From Nocardiopsis sp. TSRI0078 (GTDB lineage: Bacteria; Actinomycetota; Actinomycetes; Streptosporangiales; Streptosporangiaceae): a stretch of DNA of 64,000 nt. Positions 1 to 8,720 of the stretch are shown here, piece after piece. Where the stretch lies: NCBI RefSeq assembly GCF_001905145.1, contig NZ_LWLB01000006.1, positions 1-64,000 of the forward strand, given 5' to 3'. The position numbers and the translations under genes were made by a program. Every line of letters begins with the position of its first letter. Positions within the stretch are counted from its first letter, which is position 1. Under the pieces are notes generated by a model, which saw only the letters and a program-made list of their open reading frames with translations, did not search any database and was not told the origin of the DNA.

Positions 1-144
1 GACCTGCGCCTTGACGACGACCTTCCGGCCGATCCGGCCCGCCGCCAGGCGGACCTGCTCCGGGGTGTTGGCGACCTCGCCCTCGACGAGGGGGACACCG
101 TACTCACCGAAGATCTGTTTGGCCTCGTACTCGTAGAGATCCAC
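1..144 (-). CDS. sucC: Succinyl-CoA synthetase (ADP-forming) beta subunit, N-terminal 48 residues only
   Basis: The translated N-terminus reads VDLYEYEAKQIFGEYGVPLV, the standard opening of the ATP-grasp beta subunit of succinyl-CoA synthetase and its malate-CoA ligase relatives, followed by a VVVKAQV strand. The enzyme makes succinyl-CoA and ATP/GTP interconvertible in the TCA cycle. The gene runs off the left edge, so the catalytic part is not visible. Two adjacent GTG codons (147 and 144) could start it. The second leaves about 4 nt after a GAGGAGGA ribosome site and gives the usual V/M-D-L start. It is divergent from the oxalate operon and shares its operator-bearing upstream region, so it may be a pathway-specific copy rather than the housekeeping gene; that part is inference. 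Confidence 0.85.
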   Translation of the reverse strand, partial: MDLYEYEAKQIFGEYGVPLVEGEVANTPEQVRLAAGRIGRKVVVKAQV

Positions 145-189
145 CACTCCTCCTCATCCTGCTTCGCTCGCCCCTTTCCAGTGATACGC

Positions 190-210
190 CATACTGTATG
201 CAGTATGCAA
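190..210. promoter_or_regulatory. Operator site 1 of the oxalate cluster (probable GntR-type)
   Basis: CATACTG-TATG-CAGTATG forms a perfect 7-bp inverted repeat with a 4-bp spacer. The overlapping 16-mer TGTATGCAGTATGCAA (195-210) recurs in inverted orientation in site 2. A core ATACTG-Y-AT-R-C is common to sites 1, 2 and 3. It lies between sucC and the transporter gene, so one regulator could act on both. The regulator itself is not in the window. Confidence 0.7.
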
Positions 211-266
211 TACCCGCTCCTTCGGTCGCTTGTGCCCGCACACCCCTTCACAAGGCGAGGCGCGCT

Positions 267-282
267 TTGCATACTGCATACA
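267..282. promoter_or_regulatory. Operator site 2, abutting the transporter ribosome site
   Basis: TTGCATACTGCATACA is the exact reverse complement of the 16-mer in site 1. Its last base overlaps the AAGGAGG ribosome site (282-288) of the OxlT-like transporter, so a bound protein would sit just before the coding region and block transcription. Assignment to a GntR-family repressor rests on palindrome size and pathway context only. Confidence 0.7.
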
Positions 283-295
283 AGGAGGTGTCGCC

Positions 296-1681
296 ATGCC
301 CCAGGAGCCAACACGACACCACACCCCCACAGACGTCCGTGACTGGCGGGGCCGGAGGTACACCGTCGGCCCCACCGCCCGGGAACTGACCGGGCTGCCC
401 CGGTCCGTCCTCCTCATCCGCGCCCTCGTCGCCGTCGCGGCGGTCGGCGTGCTCCAGTTCGGCTACGGAGCCGCCGTACCCGCCCTGGTCGGGGCGCACG
501 GCTGGTCTCCCGCCCAGGCGCTCGCGCCGTTCCTCGTCTGGGCCCTGGTCCAGGGCTCCCTCGCGCCCGCGCCGCGCTGGCTCCGGGCCCGGGGGCTGCT
601 GGGGCCGGGCCCCGCGATCTGCGCGGGAGCCCTCCTGTGCGGCGCCGCCCTGTTCTCACTCGGCCACCTGGCGAGCCCGGTCGCCGCGGTACTGGGCTAC
701 GGCGTCCTCGGCGGCGCGGGGGCCGGGCTGGTCTACCACTCCTGCGCCGACCTGGTCGGCGGCTGGTTCCCGGACCGGCACACCGTACGCCTCGGCGTCG
801 TGGGCGGCGCCTTCGCCCTGGGCGCGGTCCCCCTGCTGCCCGCCGCCGCGCTGGGGCTCTCCCCCGACGTGCTCCCGTCGGCCTCCACCGCCCTCGCCGC
901 GGTGGTGGCCGCCCTGGGCGTGGCGGGCGGCGCGGGCCAGCGCGGAGCCCCGGAGCGGTGGTGGCCGCCGGGCAGCGACCCGTGCGCGAGCGCGCTGCGC
1001 AGGCGCGCCGATCCTCCGGCCGCAGGGGACTTCAGCATGGGCCAGGCCTGGGCGAGCGGACGCTCGCTGCCCGCCCTGCACGCGGTGGTGGCGCTGTCCG
1101 GCACAAGTGCCCTGTTCACGCTCGCCGCCCTGCCGACGGTCCTGCTCGGCCTCGGCCGATCCCCCTCGGAGGTCGCCGCCGCGGTCACGGCCCTCGCCCT
1201 GGCCAGCGGCCTGGGGAGACTGGCCGCGAGCGCCGCCGCCGAGCGGACGGGGAGGCGGCGGACCCTCGCGCTGCTGATGGCCGCGACCGCCCTCGGGCTG
1301 GCCGCGCTGGCCGCCGCGGCCCCCGCCGGCCCGGTGCAGCTGCTCGTCCTCCTGTCCCTGGTGGTCGGCGCGGGCACCGGCTCCTGCTATCCGCTCACCC
1401 GGGCGATCACCGAGGGGCACTTCGGGTCGCAGAGCGCCCCGGGCCTCCAGAGCCTCGTCCACGGGTCCAAGGCGGTCGGCGGGCTGCTGGGGGTGGGCGG
1501 GGCCGCGGCGGTCCTGTCCCTGGCCCCCGTCGGCACCCATGCCGCCTTCCTGGCCGCGGCGGGCGTCCTGCCCGCGGTGGCGTCCGTCCTGGCGGCCCGG
1601 CTGCGCCGCCCCCTGCCGGTCCGGACCCTTCCCCGGCGAACGAGGGTCTGGACAGCGGCACCGCGCCGTGCTCCAATGTGA
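296..1681 (+). CDS. MFS transporter of the oxalate:formate antiporter (OxlT) type
   Basis: This 461-residue protein has about twelve hydrophobic segments. A stretch near residues 140-165 (GVLGGAGAGLVYHSCADLVG, then GWFPD) matches the OxlT signature of a glycine-rich helix followed by a G-x-W-[FY]-P loop. Members exchange carboxylates across the cytoplasmic membrane, typically oxalate in and formate out. The ATG at 296 is chosen because AAGGAGG lies 7 nt upstream; the frame is open further upstream but has no ribosome site there. It leads a co-directional cluster with oxalyl-CoA decarboxylase-like and formyl-CoA transferase genes, which supports oxalate as substrate. Operators lie before it and again in the gap before the next gene. 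Confidence 0.78.
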   Translation: MPQEPTRHHTPTDVRDWRGRRYTVGPTARELTGLPRSVLLIRALVAVAAVGVLQFGYGAAVPALVGAHGWSPAQALAPFLVWALVQGSLAPAPRWLRARGLLGPGPAICAGALLCGAALFSLGHLASPVAAVLGYGVLGGAGAGLVYHSCADLVGGWFPDRHTVRLGVVGGAFALGAVPLLPAAALGLSPDVLPSASTALAAVVAALGVAGGAGQRGAPERWWPPGSDPCASALRRRADPPAAGDFSMGQAWASGRSLPALHAVVALSGTSALFTLAALPTVLLGLGRSPSEVAAAVTALALASGLGRLAASAAAERTGRRRTLALLMAATALGLAALAAAAPAGPVQLLVLLSLVVGAGTGSCYPLTRAITEGHFGSQSAPGLQSLVHGSKAVGGLLGVGGAAAVLSLAPVGTHAAFLAAAGVLPAVASVLAARLRRPLPVRTLPRRTRVWTAAPRRAPM

Positions 1682-1688
1682 CGTACAC

Positions 1689-1702
1689 GGTATACAGTAT
1701 CC
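1689..1702. promoter_or_regulatory. Operator site 3, before the ThDP enzyme gene
   Basis: GGTATACAGTATCC reads on the other strand as GGATACTGTATACC and carries the same ATACTG-Y-AT-R-C core as sites 1 and 2. It lies in the 76-bp gap between transporter and decarboxylase genes, suggesting a second regulated promoter inside the cluster. Confidence 0.6.
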
Positions 1703-1757
1703 CACCAACAAAGACCCACCGTATCCCGGAACCCGCACGAAAGGGGTCGTCGCACCG

Positions 1758-3461
1758 ATGGCCGAGAAGGCAAGCACCGAACCCAGCAGCGACACGACCA
1801 CGATCTCCGGCGGCCACCTGGTGGCCAAGGCGCTCAAGGCCGAAGGCGTCGACACCATCTTCACGCTCTGCGGCGGACACATCATCGACATCTACGACGG
1901 CTGCGCGGACGAGGGCATCGACGTGATCGACGTCCGCCACGAGCAGGTCGCCGCACACGCCGCGGACGGCTACGCCCGGATCACCGGCAAACCCGGATGC
2001 GCCGTGGTGACCGCGGGCCCCGGGACCACGGACGCGGTCACCGGCATCGCCAACGCCTACCGCGCGGAGAGCCCGATGCTGGTCATCGGGGGCCAGGGCG
2101 CCCTCAGCCAGCACAAGATGGGCTCCCTCCAGGACCTGCCGCACGTCGACATGATCAACCCGATCTCCAAGTTCGCGGCCACCGTGCCGCACACCGAGCG
2201 GGTGGCCGACCTGGTCTCGATGGCCTTCCGCGAGGCCAACAGCGGCGCGCCCGGCCCGTCCTTCCTGGAGATCCCGCGCGACGTGCTGGACGCCTCGGTA
2301 CCGCTGGAGAAGGCGCGCATCCCGGCCGCGGGCCGCTACCGCGCCAGCACCCGCCAGGCGGGCGACCCCGCCGACATCGAGCGGCTGGCCGAGCTGATCG
2401 TGCGCTCGGAGCGGCCCAGCATCCTGCTCGGCAACCAGGTGTGGACGACCCGGGCCACCGAGTCGGCCACGGACCTGGTCCGCTCCCTCACCATCCCCGC
2501 CTACATGAACGGCGCGGGCCGGGGCACCCTGCCTCCGGGCGACCCCCACCACTTCCAGCTCTCCCGGCGCTACGCCTTCACCAACTCCGACCTGATCATC
2601 ATCGTCGGCACGCCCTTCGACTTCCGGATGGGCTACGGCAAGCGCCTCTCCCCCACGGCCACCGTGGTGCAGATCGACCTCAACTACGCCACCGTCGGCA
2701 AGAACCGGGACATCGACCTGGGGATCGTCGGCGACGCCGACGTGGTCCTGTCCTCGGTCCTGCAGGCCGTCTCGGGCTACGGCGACACAGGGGCGCAGGG
2801 CCGCAAGGCCTGGCTGGAGGAGCTGCGCAACCAGGAGCAGGCGGCGCTCGACAAGCGCGCCCACCTGCTCACCTCCGACTCCACGCCGATCCACCCCTAC
2901 CGCCTGGTCAACGAGATCAACCAGTTCCTCACCGAGGACTCCATCTACGTCGGCGACGGCGGCGACGTCGTCACCTTCTCCGGCCAGGTGGTCCAGCCCA
3001 AGGCGCCGGGCCACTGGATGGACCCGGGGCCGCTCGGCACGCTCGGCGTCGGCGTCCCGTTCGTGATGGCCGCCAAGCACGCACGGCCCGACAAGGAGGT
3101 CGTCGCCCTGTTCGGCGACGGCGCGTTCAGCCTGACCGGCTGGGACTTCGAGACCCTCGTCCGGTTCGACCTGCCCTTCGTCGGGATCATCGGCAACAAC
3201 TCCTCGATGAACCAGATCCGCTACGGCCAGATCGCCAAGTACGGCGCCGACCGCGGAGAGATCGGCAACACCCTCGGGGACGTGCGCTACTCGGAGTTCG
3301 CCCGGATGCTCGGCGGCTACGGGGAGGAGGTCCGGGACCCGGCCGGGATCGCCCCGGCCCTGCGCCGCGCCCGCGAGTCCGGAAAGCCCTCACTGATCAA
3401 CGTCTGGATCGACCCCGAGGTGTACGCCCCGGGGACCATGAACCAGACGATGTACAAGTAG
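1758..3461 (+). CDS. oxc: ThDP-dependent oxalyl-CoA decarboxylase / 2-hydroxyacyl-CoA lyase family enzyme
   Basis: The 567-residue product has the three-domain ThDP fold. The cofactor-activating glutamate is E62 in RHEQVAAHAADGYAR, and the ThDP/Mg motif runs from GDGAF (about 453) to GNN (479-481). Oxalyl-CoA decarboxylase converts oxalyl-CoA to formyl-CoA and CO2. That role is inferred from the frc gene 15 bp downstream and the OxlT-like gene upstream. The body (TLCGGHIIDIYDGC near residue 36, the SSMNQIRYGQ loop after the GNN, a MNQTMYK tail) looks closer to actinobacterial IlvG/2-hydroxyacyl-CoA lyase proteins than to the Oxalobacter enzyme, whose loop after NN is GGIYKG. A hydroxyacyl-CoA lyase is therefore the main alternative. 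AAAGGGG lies 11 nt before the ATG. Confidence 0.75.
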   Translation: MAEKASTEPSSDTTTISGGHLVAKALKAEGVDTIFTLCGGHIIDIYDGCADEGIDVIDVRHEQVAAHAADGYARITGKPGCAVVTAGPGTTDAVTGIANAYRAESPMLVIGGQGALSQHKMGSLQDLPHVDMINPISKFAATVPHTERVADLVSMAFREANSGAPGPSFLEIPRDVLDASVPLEKARIPAAGRYRASTRQAGDPADIERLAELIVRSERPSILLGNQVWTTRATESATDLVRSLTIPAYMNGAGRGTLPPGDPHHFQLSRRYAFTNSDLIIIVGTPFDFRMGYGKRLSPTATVVQIDLNYATVGKNRDIDLGIVGDADVVLSSVLQAVSGYGDTGAQGRKAWLEELRNQEQAALDKRAHLLTSDSTPIHPYRLVNEINQFLTEDSIYVGDGGDVVTFSGQVVQPKAPGHWMDPGPLGTLGVGVPFVMAAKHARPDKEVVALFGDGAFSLTGWDFETLVRFDLPFVGIIGNNSSMNQIRYGQIAKYGADRGEIGNTLGDVRYSEFARMLGGYGEEVRDPAGIAPALRRARESGKPSLINVWIDPEVYAPGTMNQTMYK

Positions 3462-3476
3462 CCCGGAAGGAGAGTC

Positions 3477-4706
3477 ATGGGCAAGGCACTCGACGGAATC
3501 CGCGTCCTGGACATGACCCACGTCCAGTCCGGACCGTCCGCGACACAGATCCTCGCGTGGATGGGCGCGGACGTCGTCAAGCTGGAGGCTCCCTCCGGGG
3601 ACATCACCCGGCGCCAGCTCCGGGACAAGCCGGACGTGGACAGCCTCTACTTCACGATGCTCAACTCCAACAAGCGCAGCATCACCCTGAACACCAAGAG
3701 CCCCGAGGGCAAGCGGATCTTCCTGGACCTGGTGCGCCGCAGCGACGTGCTGGTGGAGAACTTCGCACCCGGGGCGCTGGACCGGATGGGCTTCACCTGG
3801 GAGGTGCTGTCCGAGACCAACCCCCGCCTCGTCTACGCCTCGATCAAGGGCTTCGGGCCGGGCGCCTACGCCGACTTCAAGGCCTACGAGGTGATCGCCC
3901 AGGCCATGGGCGGCTCGATGAGCACCACCGGGTTCGAGGACGGCCCCCCGCTGGCCACGGGGGCGCAGATCGGCGACTCGGGCACCGGGATACACACGGT
4001 GGCCGGCATCCTCGCCGCCCTGTACCAGCGCGTCGGCACCGGCCGCGGCCAGCGGGTCCAGGTCGCCATGCAGGACTCGGTGCTCAACCTGTGCCGCGTC
4101 AAGCTGCGCGACCAGCAGCGGCTGGCGCACGGCCCCCTCTCGGAGTACCCCAACGACGAGTTCGGCGACGAGGTCCCCCGCTCGGGCAACGCCTCCGGCG
4201 GCGGCCAGCCCGGCTGGGCCGTGCGCACGGCCCCCGGTGGCCCGAACGACTACGTCTACGTCATCATCCAGCCCGCCGGCTGGGCCCCCATCGCCCGGCT
4301 GATCGGCCATCCCGAACTGGCCGACGACCCCGAGTGGGCGACCCCCGAGGCCCGGCTGGACAAGCTCGACAAGGCCTTCTCCCTGATCGAGGAGTGGTCA
4401 CAGGAACTGCCCAAGTGGGACGTCCTGGCCGCGCTGAACGAGCACAACATCCCCTGCGGGCCGATCATGTCCACCCGGGAGATCATCGAGGACTCCACCC
4501 TGCGCGAGAACGGGGTCGTCACCGCGGTCGAGCACCCCGAGCGCGGCACCTACCACACCGTGGCCTCCCCCATCCGGCTCTCGGACTCGGCGGTGGAGGT
4601 CGTGCGCTCCCCGCTGCTCGGTGAGCACAACGCCGACGTCTACGGCTCCGAGCTGGGCCTGTCCCCCGAGGAACTGGCCGAACTCGCATCGAACGGAGTG
4701 ATCTGA
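3477..4706 (+). CDS. frc: Formyl-CoA:oxalate CoA-transferase
   Basis: This 409-residue CaiB/BaiF class III CoA-transferase moves CoA from formyl-CoA to oxalate, making oxalyl-CoA and formate. It follows the Oxalobacter formyl-CoA transferase closely: LDMTHVQSGP near residue 11, DKPDVDSLYFTM near 50, ENFAPGALDRMGFTWE near 94, the catalytic aspartate D167 in GDSGTG, VAMQDSVLNL near 197, LRDQQRL, the glycine loop NASGGGQPGW and IPCGPIMS. One glycine of the NAGGGGQ loop is a serine here. An AGGAGA ribosome site precedes the ATG. The 15-bp spacing to the ThDP enzyme and the 4-bp gap to the next gene show one operon. Together with the decarboxylase it closes the oxalyl-CoA/formyl-CoA cycle. Confidence 0.92.
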   Translation: MGKALDGIRVLDMTHVQSGPSATQILAWMGADVVKLEAPSGDITRRQLRDKPDVDSLYFTMLNSNKRSITLNTKSPEGKRIFLDLVRRSDVLVENFAPGALDRMGFTWEVLSETNPRLVYASIKGFGPGAYADFKAYEVIAQAMGGSMSTTGFEDGPPLATGAQIGDSGTGIHTVAGILAALYQRVGTGRGQRVQVAMQDSVLNLCRVKLRDQQRLAHGPLSEYPNDEFGDEVPRSGNASGGGQPGWAVRTAPGGPNDYVYVIIQPAGWAPIARLIGHPELADDPEWATPEARLDKLDKAFSLIEEWSQELPKWDVLAALNEHNIPCGPIMSTREIIEDSTLRENGVVTAVEHPERGTYHTVASPIRLSDSAVEVVRSPLLGEHNADVYGSELGLSPEELAELASNGVI

Positions 4707-4710
4707 AGGT

Positions 4711-6864
4711 ATGGCCGTCTACACCCCCGAACGTTCCGACCGCGACCGTGCCTCGGTCCGCGAGGTACTCGACCGCGCCAGGGCCGAGGGCCGGACCGCG
4801 CTCACCGCCCCCGAGGGCCGCGTCCTCGCCGAGGCCTACGGCATCCCCGTGCCCGGCGAGGCGCTGGCCCACAGCGCCGAGGAGGCCGCCGCCCTCGCGG
4901 CGGAGCTGGGCCTGCCCGTGGCGGCCAAGATCGTCTCCCCCGACATCCTGCACAAGACCGACGCCGGAGGCGTGGAGATCGGCCTGGACAGCGCCGACGC
5001 GGTCGCCGCCGCCTTCGAGCGCATCACCGCCAACGCCCGCGCCCACGACCCGGACGCCCGGATCGACGGCGTCCAGATCCAGCAGATGGTCGGCGGCGGA
5101 GTGGAGGTGCTCGTCGGTGCCACGACCGATCCCACGTTCGGCAAGGTGGTGGTGTTCGGTCTCGGCGGGATCCTCGTGGAGGTCCTCAAGGACGTCGCCT
5201 TCCGGCTCGCGCCGCTCACCCGCGAGGAGGCCCTCGCCCAGGTCGACGACATCCGGGCGGCCGAGGTGCTGTCCGGGGTGCGCGGGAGCGAGGCCGTGGA
5301 CAAGGGCGCCCTGGCCGACCTCCTGGTCCGCCTGTCCGACCTGGTCTCGGACTTCCCCGAGATCGCCGAGGCGGACCTGAACCCGGTGTTCGCCTCCGCC
5401 TCCGGGGCGATCGCCGCGGACCTGCGCTTCGTCCTCGACTTCTCGCCGGCCGAGGGGCCCCGCACGTTCTCCCGGGAGGAGATCCTGGCCTCCATGGAGC
5501 GCATCTTCAAGCCGCGCTCCATCGCGATCATCGGCGCCTCCAACGAGGCGGGCAAGATCGGCAACTCCGTCATCAAGAACATCGTGGACGGCGGGTACGA
5601 GGGCGAGGTCCACCCGGTCAACCCCAAGGCCGCGGAGGTCTACGGGCGCGCCTCCCACGCCTCGATCACCGACGTGCCCGGCGACGTGGACGTCGCGGTC
5701 TTCGCCATCCCCGCCAAGTTCGTGGCGGGCGCGCTGGAGGAGGCCGGGCGCAAGGGCGTGGCGGGCGCGATCCTCATCCCCTCCGGCTTCGCCGAGACCG
5801 GCGAGCAGGAGCTCCAGGACGAGGTGCTCGCCGTGGCCCGGCGGCACGGCGTCCGCCTGCTCGGCCCCAACATCTACGGCTACTACTACACGCCGCGGAA
5901 ACTGTCGGCGACCTTCTGCACGCCCTACGACGTGGCGGGCGGGACCGCCCTCACGTCCCAGTCCGGCGGTATCGGCATGGCGATCCTGGGATACAGCCGC
6001 AGCACCCGCACGGGTGTGTCGGCGATCGTGGGAGTGGGCAACAAGGCCGACATCGACGAGGACGACCTGCTCACCTTCTTCGGGCAGGACGAGAACACCA
6101 ACGCGATCGCGATGCACCTGGAGGACCTCAAGGACGGCCGCGCGTTCGTCGCCGCCGCCCGCGAGGTCGTTCCCAAGAAGCCCGTGGTGGTGCTCAAGGC
6201 CGGGCGTACCTCGGCCGGGGCGCGTGCGGCCGGGTCGCACACCGGCGCGCTCGCGGGCGACGACAAGGTCTACGACGACGTCCTGCGCCAGGCGGGCGTG
6301 GTCCGCGCGCCCGGCCTGACCGAACTGCTGGAGTACGGCCGCGCCCTGCCGGTCCTGCCCGCACCGACCGGTGAGAACGTCGTCATCATCACCGGCGCCG
6401 GCGGGTCCGGAGTGCTGCTGTCGGACGCCGTGGTGGACAACGGCATGTCGCTGTACGAGATCCCGCCGGACCTCGACGAGGCCTTCCGCGCCTTCATCCC
6501 GCCCTTCGGCGCCGCCGGGAACCCGGTGGACATCACCGGGGGCGAGCCGCCCTCCACCTACGAGAAGACCATCCGGCTGGGTCTGGAGGACCCCCGGGTC
6601 CACTCCCTGGTCCTGGGCTACTGGCACACGATCGTCACCCCGCCGCTGGTCTTCGCCGACGTGGTGATCGACGTGGTGAGCAAGGCCAGGGCCGCCGGGA
6701 TCGACAAGCCGGTCGTCGCCTCGCTCTCGGGCGACACCGAGGTCGAGGCCGCCAGCCAGAGGCTCTTCGACCACGGGATCGTCGCCTATCCCTACACCAC
6801 CGAGATGCCCGTGAAGGTCCTGGGCGCCAAGTACCGCTGGGCCCGCTCCGCCGGAGTACTCTGA
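4711..6864 (+). CDS. NDP-forming acyl-CoA synthetase (beta-alpha fusion, acetate-CoA ligase family)
   Basis: The 717-residue protein joins an N-terminal ATP-grasp (beta) half, residues about 15-235 with a LHKTDAGGVE-type motif, to a CoA-binding and succinyl-CoA-ligase-like alpha half. The likely phosphohistidine is H510 in AAGSHTGALAG. Such enzymes interconvert acyl-CoA + ADP + Pi with acid + CoA + ATP. The beta-alpha order is the reverse of the common archaeal/Pat-associated arrangement. It starts 4 bp after frc with no strong ribosome site, so coupled translation is likely. It could prime oxalate as oxalyl-CoA or recover ATP from formyl-CoA; the sequence does not decide between these. Confidence 0.85.
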   Translation: MAVYTPERSDRDRASVREVLDRARAEGRTALTAPEGRVLAEAYGIPVPGEALAHSAEEAAALAAELGLPVAAKIVSPDILHKTDAGGVEIGLDSADAVAAAFERITANARAHDPDARIDGVQIQQMVGGGVEVLVGATTDPTFGKVVVFGLGGILVEVLKDVAFRLAPLTREEALAQVDDIRAAEVLSGVRGSEAVDKGALADLLVRLSDLVSDFPEIAEADLNPVFASASGAIAADLRFVLDFSPAEGPRTFSREEILASMERIFKPRSIAIIGASNEAGKIGNSVIKNIVDGGYEGEVHPVNPKAAEVYGRASHASITDVPGDVDVAVFAIPAKFVAGALEEAGRKGVAGAILIPSGFAETGEQELQDEVLAVARRHGVRLLGPNIYGYYYTPRKLSATFCTPYDVAGGTALTSQSGGIGMAILGYSRSTRTGVSAIVGVGNKADIDEDDLLTFFGQDENTNAIAMHLEDLKDGRAFVAAAREVVPKKPVVVLKAGRTSAGARAAGSHTGALAGDDKVYDDVLRQAGVVRAPGLTELLEYGRALPVLPAPTGENVVIITGAGGSGVLLSDAVVDNGMSLYEIPPDLDEAFRAFIPPFGAAGNPVDITGGEPPSTYEKTIRLGLEDPRVHSLVLGYWHTIVTPPLVFADVVIDVVSKARAAGIDKPVVASLSGDTEVEAASQRLFDHGIVAYPYTTEMPVKVLGAKYRWARSAGVL

Positions 6865-6870
6865 CCGGGC

Positions 6871-6900
6871 GCCTGGTCGGAGCACGGGCTCCGGCCAGGC
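6871..6900 (+). terminator. Hairpin ending the oxalate operon
   Basis: A 13-bp stem (GCCTGGTCGGAGC against GCTCCGGCCAGGC, with one G-U pair) closes on an ACGG loop 6 bp after the stop codon. It is followed by a pyrimidine-rich CGTTCCCCTTTTCCC tract, as in actinobacterial terminators. Confidence 0.75.
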
Positions 6901-7109
6901 CGTTCCCCTTTTCCCGCACACCACGAACCCGACGGCCCGGAGCCGCCGCCACAGGGCCGTCGGGGGCAGCCACCGCGACGGCAGCCACGCGCCGCGCCGC
7001 AGTGACCCCTCGTCCGCGCCGAGCAGAGAGGAAGGTGCCAGCACCACCCGGGGGCGCCATGCGAACAACCGATCTCGCATCCGCACATCCCACACAGGGA
7101 GTTCCACCC

Positions 7110-8720
7110 ATGGATTCCTCGCACCCCGAAAGCGGTGACACCGCGGCCTCGACCGGCTCCGGCACCCGACGTCCCCACATCCCCGCACAACGGCAGGCGC
7201 CTCCCCCCGAGGCGGACACGAATCCCCCGAACCCCCCGACCTCCGCGGCGGACACCGCCGGGAGCGCGCCCCATGAGGAGGAGCGCTTCTGGAAGGCGGG
7301 CCGGCTGGAGCCGATGCCCATCCGGCGCCTGCCCAAGGCGCCCCCCTCGATCCACATCCTCGGCCCCACCGTGTTCCTCGTCGCCCTCGGAGTGGGCATG
7401 GGCGAGTCCTACATGTGGCCGAGGCTGGTGCTGGTGTTCGGCCCCGAGATCCGGTGGCTCTTCCTGGTCGGCGTCACCCTGCAGGCCGTGGTCATGCTGG
7501 AGATGTCCCGCTACGCGATGGCCACCGGGGAGAGCATCTTCTACGGGGCGGCCCGCGTCTTCAAGCCGCTCATGTGGTTCTTCTTCGTCACGGCGATGCT
7601 GGTCTACATCTGGCCGGGCCACCTGTCGGCGGGCGCCTCGGCGTTCGAGAGGGTGACCGGGATCCCCTGGCAGTTGACGGCGGTGACGGGGATGCTCCTC
7701 GTCGGCGTGGTCTTCACGTTCGCGAAGGTCATCTACAACCTGCTCGAGAACGTGCTGTCGATCTGTATCGGCCTGCTGGTGGTCGGCAGCGCGGTGATCG
7801 CGGCGATCGTGGGCAACCTGTCCGACCTGACCTCCACCCTCACCGGGATGTTCGCGTTCGGCTACCTCCCGGCCGAGGCCACGACGGCGCTCTGGTTCCC
7901 CGTGATCGTCGGGTCCATCGCCTTCGCCGGACCATCCGGCATGCAGCAGATGTGGTACACCCTGCACCTGCGCGACAAGGGCGCGGGCATGGGCTCGCAC
8001 ATCCCCAAGATCCGCGGTCTGAGGCACGCCGACGAGCAGGAGACCATGCCCTCGCGCGGCTTCATGTTCGACACCTCCGACGCCGAGGAGATGGAGAAGT
8101 GGAGGGGCTGGCGGCGCTGGGTCTCCTTCGACGCCCTGGTCCTGTTCTGGGGCATCACGATGCTGGTGACGATCTCCTTCACCGTGCTGGCCCAGTCCGC
8201 GGCACGCTTCGACCCGAACGTGACCCAGCTGCTCCGCGAGGGCGACCGCAACGCCGCCCTGGACGCCATGGCGGCCTCCTTCTCGGCGGCCGGCAGCCCG
8301 GTCCTGGGCACGGTGTTCTTCTGCTTCATCGCGCTCATCGGGCTCAACGCCACGCTGGGGCTGTTCGACTCCTTCTCACGCGGCCAGGCCGACATGACCT
8401 TCAACTTCGTGCCGGGCGCCAAGAAGGTCGGCATGTCGAAGCTGTACGCCATGTTCCTCTGGGGCCTGATCATCTTCGGCATCTGCATCCTGCTCTTCGG
8501 CCCGGCCGACGGACCGGCGGCGATCCTGGACGTGCTGGCCTTCCTGTCGGCGTTCGCGATGGGCGCCTACTGCGTGGTGCTGCTGCTGGTCAACAACATC
8601 ACGCTGCCCAAGCCGATCCGGCCGGGGATCCTCTCCAACCTCATCATCGGCTTCGCCGCGGTGTTCTACCTCGGCGCCCTGTTCTACTCGCTGTTCGCCT
8701 TCGGGGTCGTGATCGACTGA
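7110..8720 (+). CDS. Nramp-related multi-pass transporter
   Basis: The 536-residue product has a long polar, proline-rich N-terminal tail (about 85 residues) followed by ten or more membrane segments. GVGMGESYMWPRLVL near residue 90 and GPSGMQQMWYTLHLRDKG near 272 resemble the Nramp (PF01566) fold, whose members carry divalent metals with protons. The substrate cannot be told from sequence: the classical DPGN and MPH metal motifs of Nramp are not seen, so it belongs to a divergent branch and could carry another cation or solute. The ATG was chosen over further-upstream starts because GGGAG lies about 8 nt before it. The stop overlaps the next start by one base, making a two-gene operon. It follows the oxalate operon terminator on the same strand, but a functional link is unproven. 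Confidence 0.65.
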   Translation: MDSSHPESGDTAASTGSGTRRPHIPAQRQAPPPEADTNPPNPPTSAADTAGSAPHEEERFWKAGRLEPMPIRRLPKAPPSIHILGPTVFLVALGVGMGESYMWPRLVLVFGPEIRWLFLVGVTLQAVVMLEMSRYAMATGESIFYGAARVFKPLMWFFFVTAMLVYIWPGHLSAGASAFERVTGIPWQLTAVTGMLLVGVVFTFAKVIYNLLENVLSICIGLLVVGSAVIAAIVGNLSDLTSTLTGMFAFGYLPAEATTALWFPVIVGSIAFAGPSGMQQMWYTLHLRDKGAGMGSHIPKIRGLRHADEQETMPSRGFMFDTSDAEEMEKWRGWRRWVSFDALVLFWGITMLVTISFTVLAQSAARFDPNVTQLLREGDRNAALDAMAASFSAAGSPVLGTVFFCFIALIGLNATLGLFDSFSRGQADMTFNFVPGAKKVGMSKLYAMFLWGLIIFGICILLFGPADGPAAILDVLAFLSAFAMGAYCVVLLLVNNITLPKPIRPGILSNLIIGFAAVFYLGALFYSLFAFGVVID

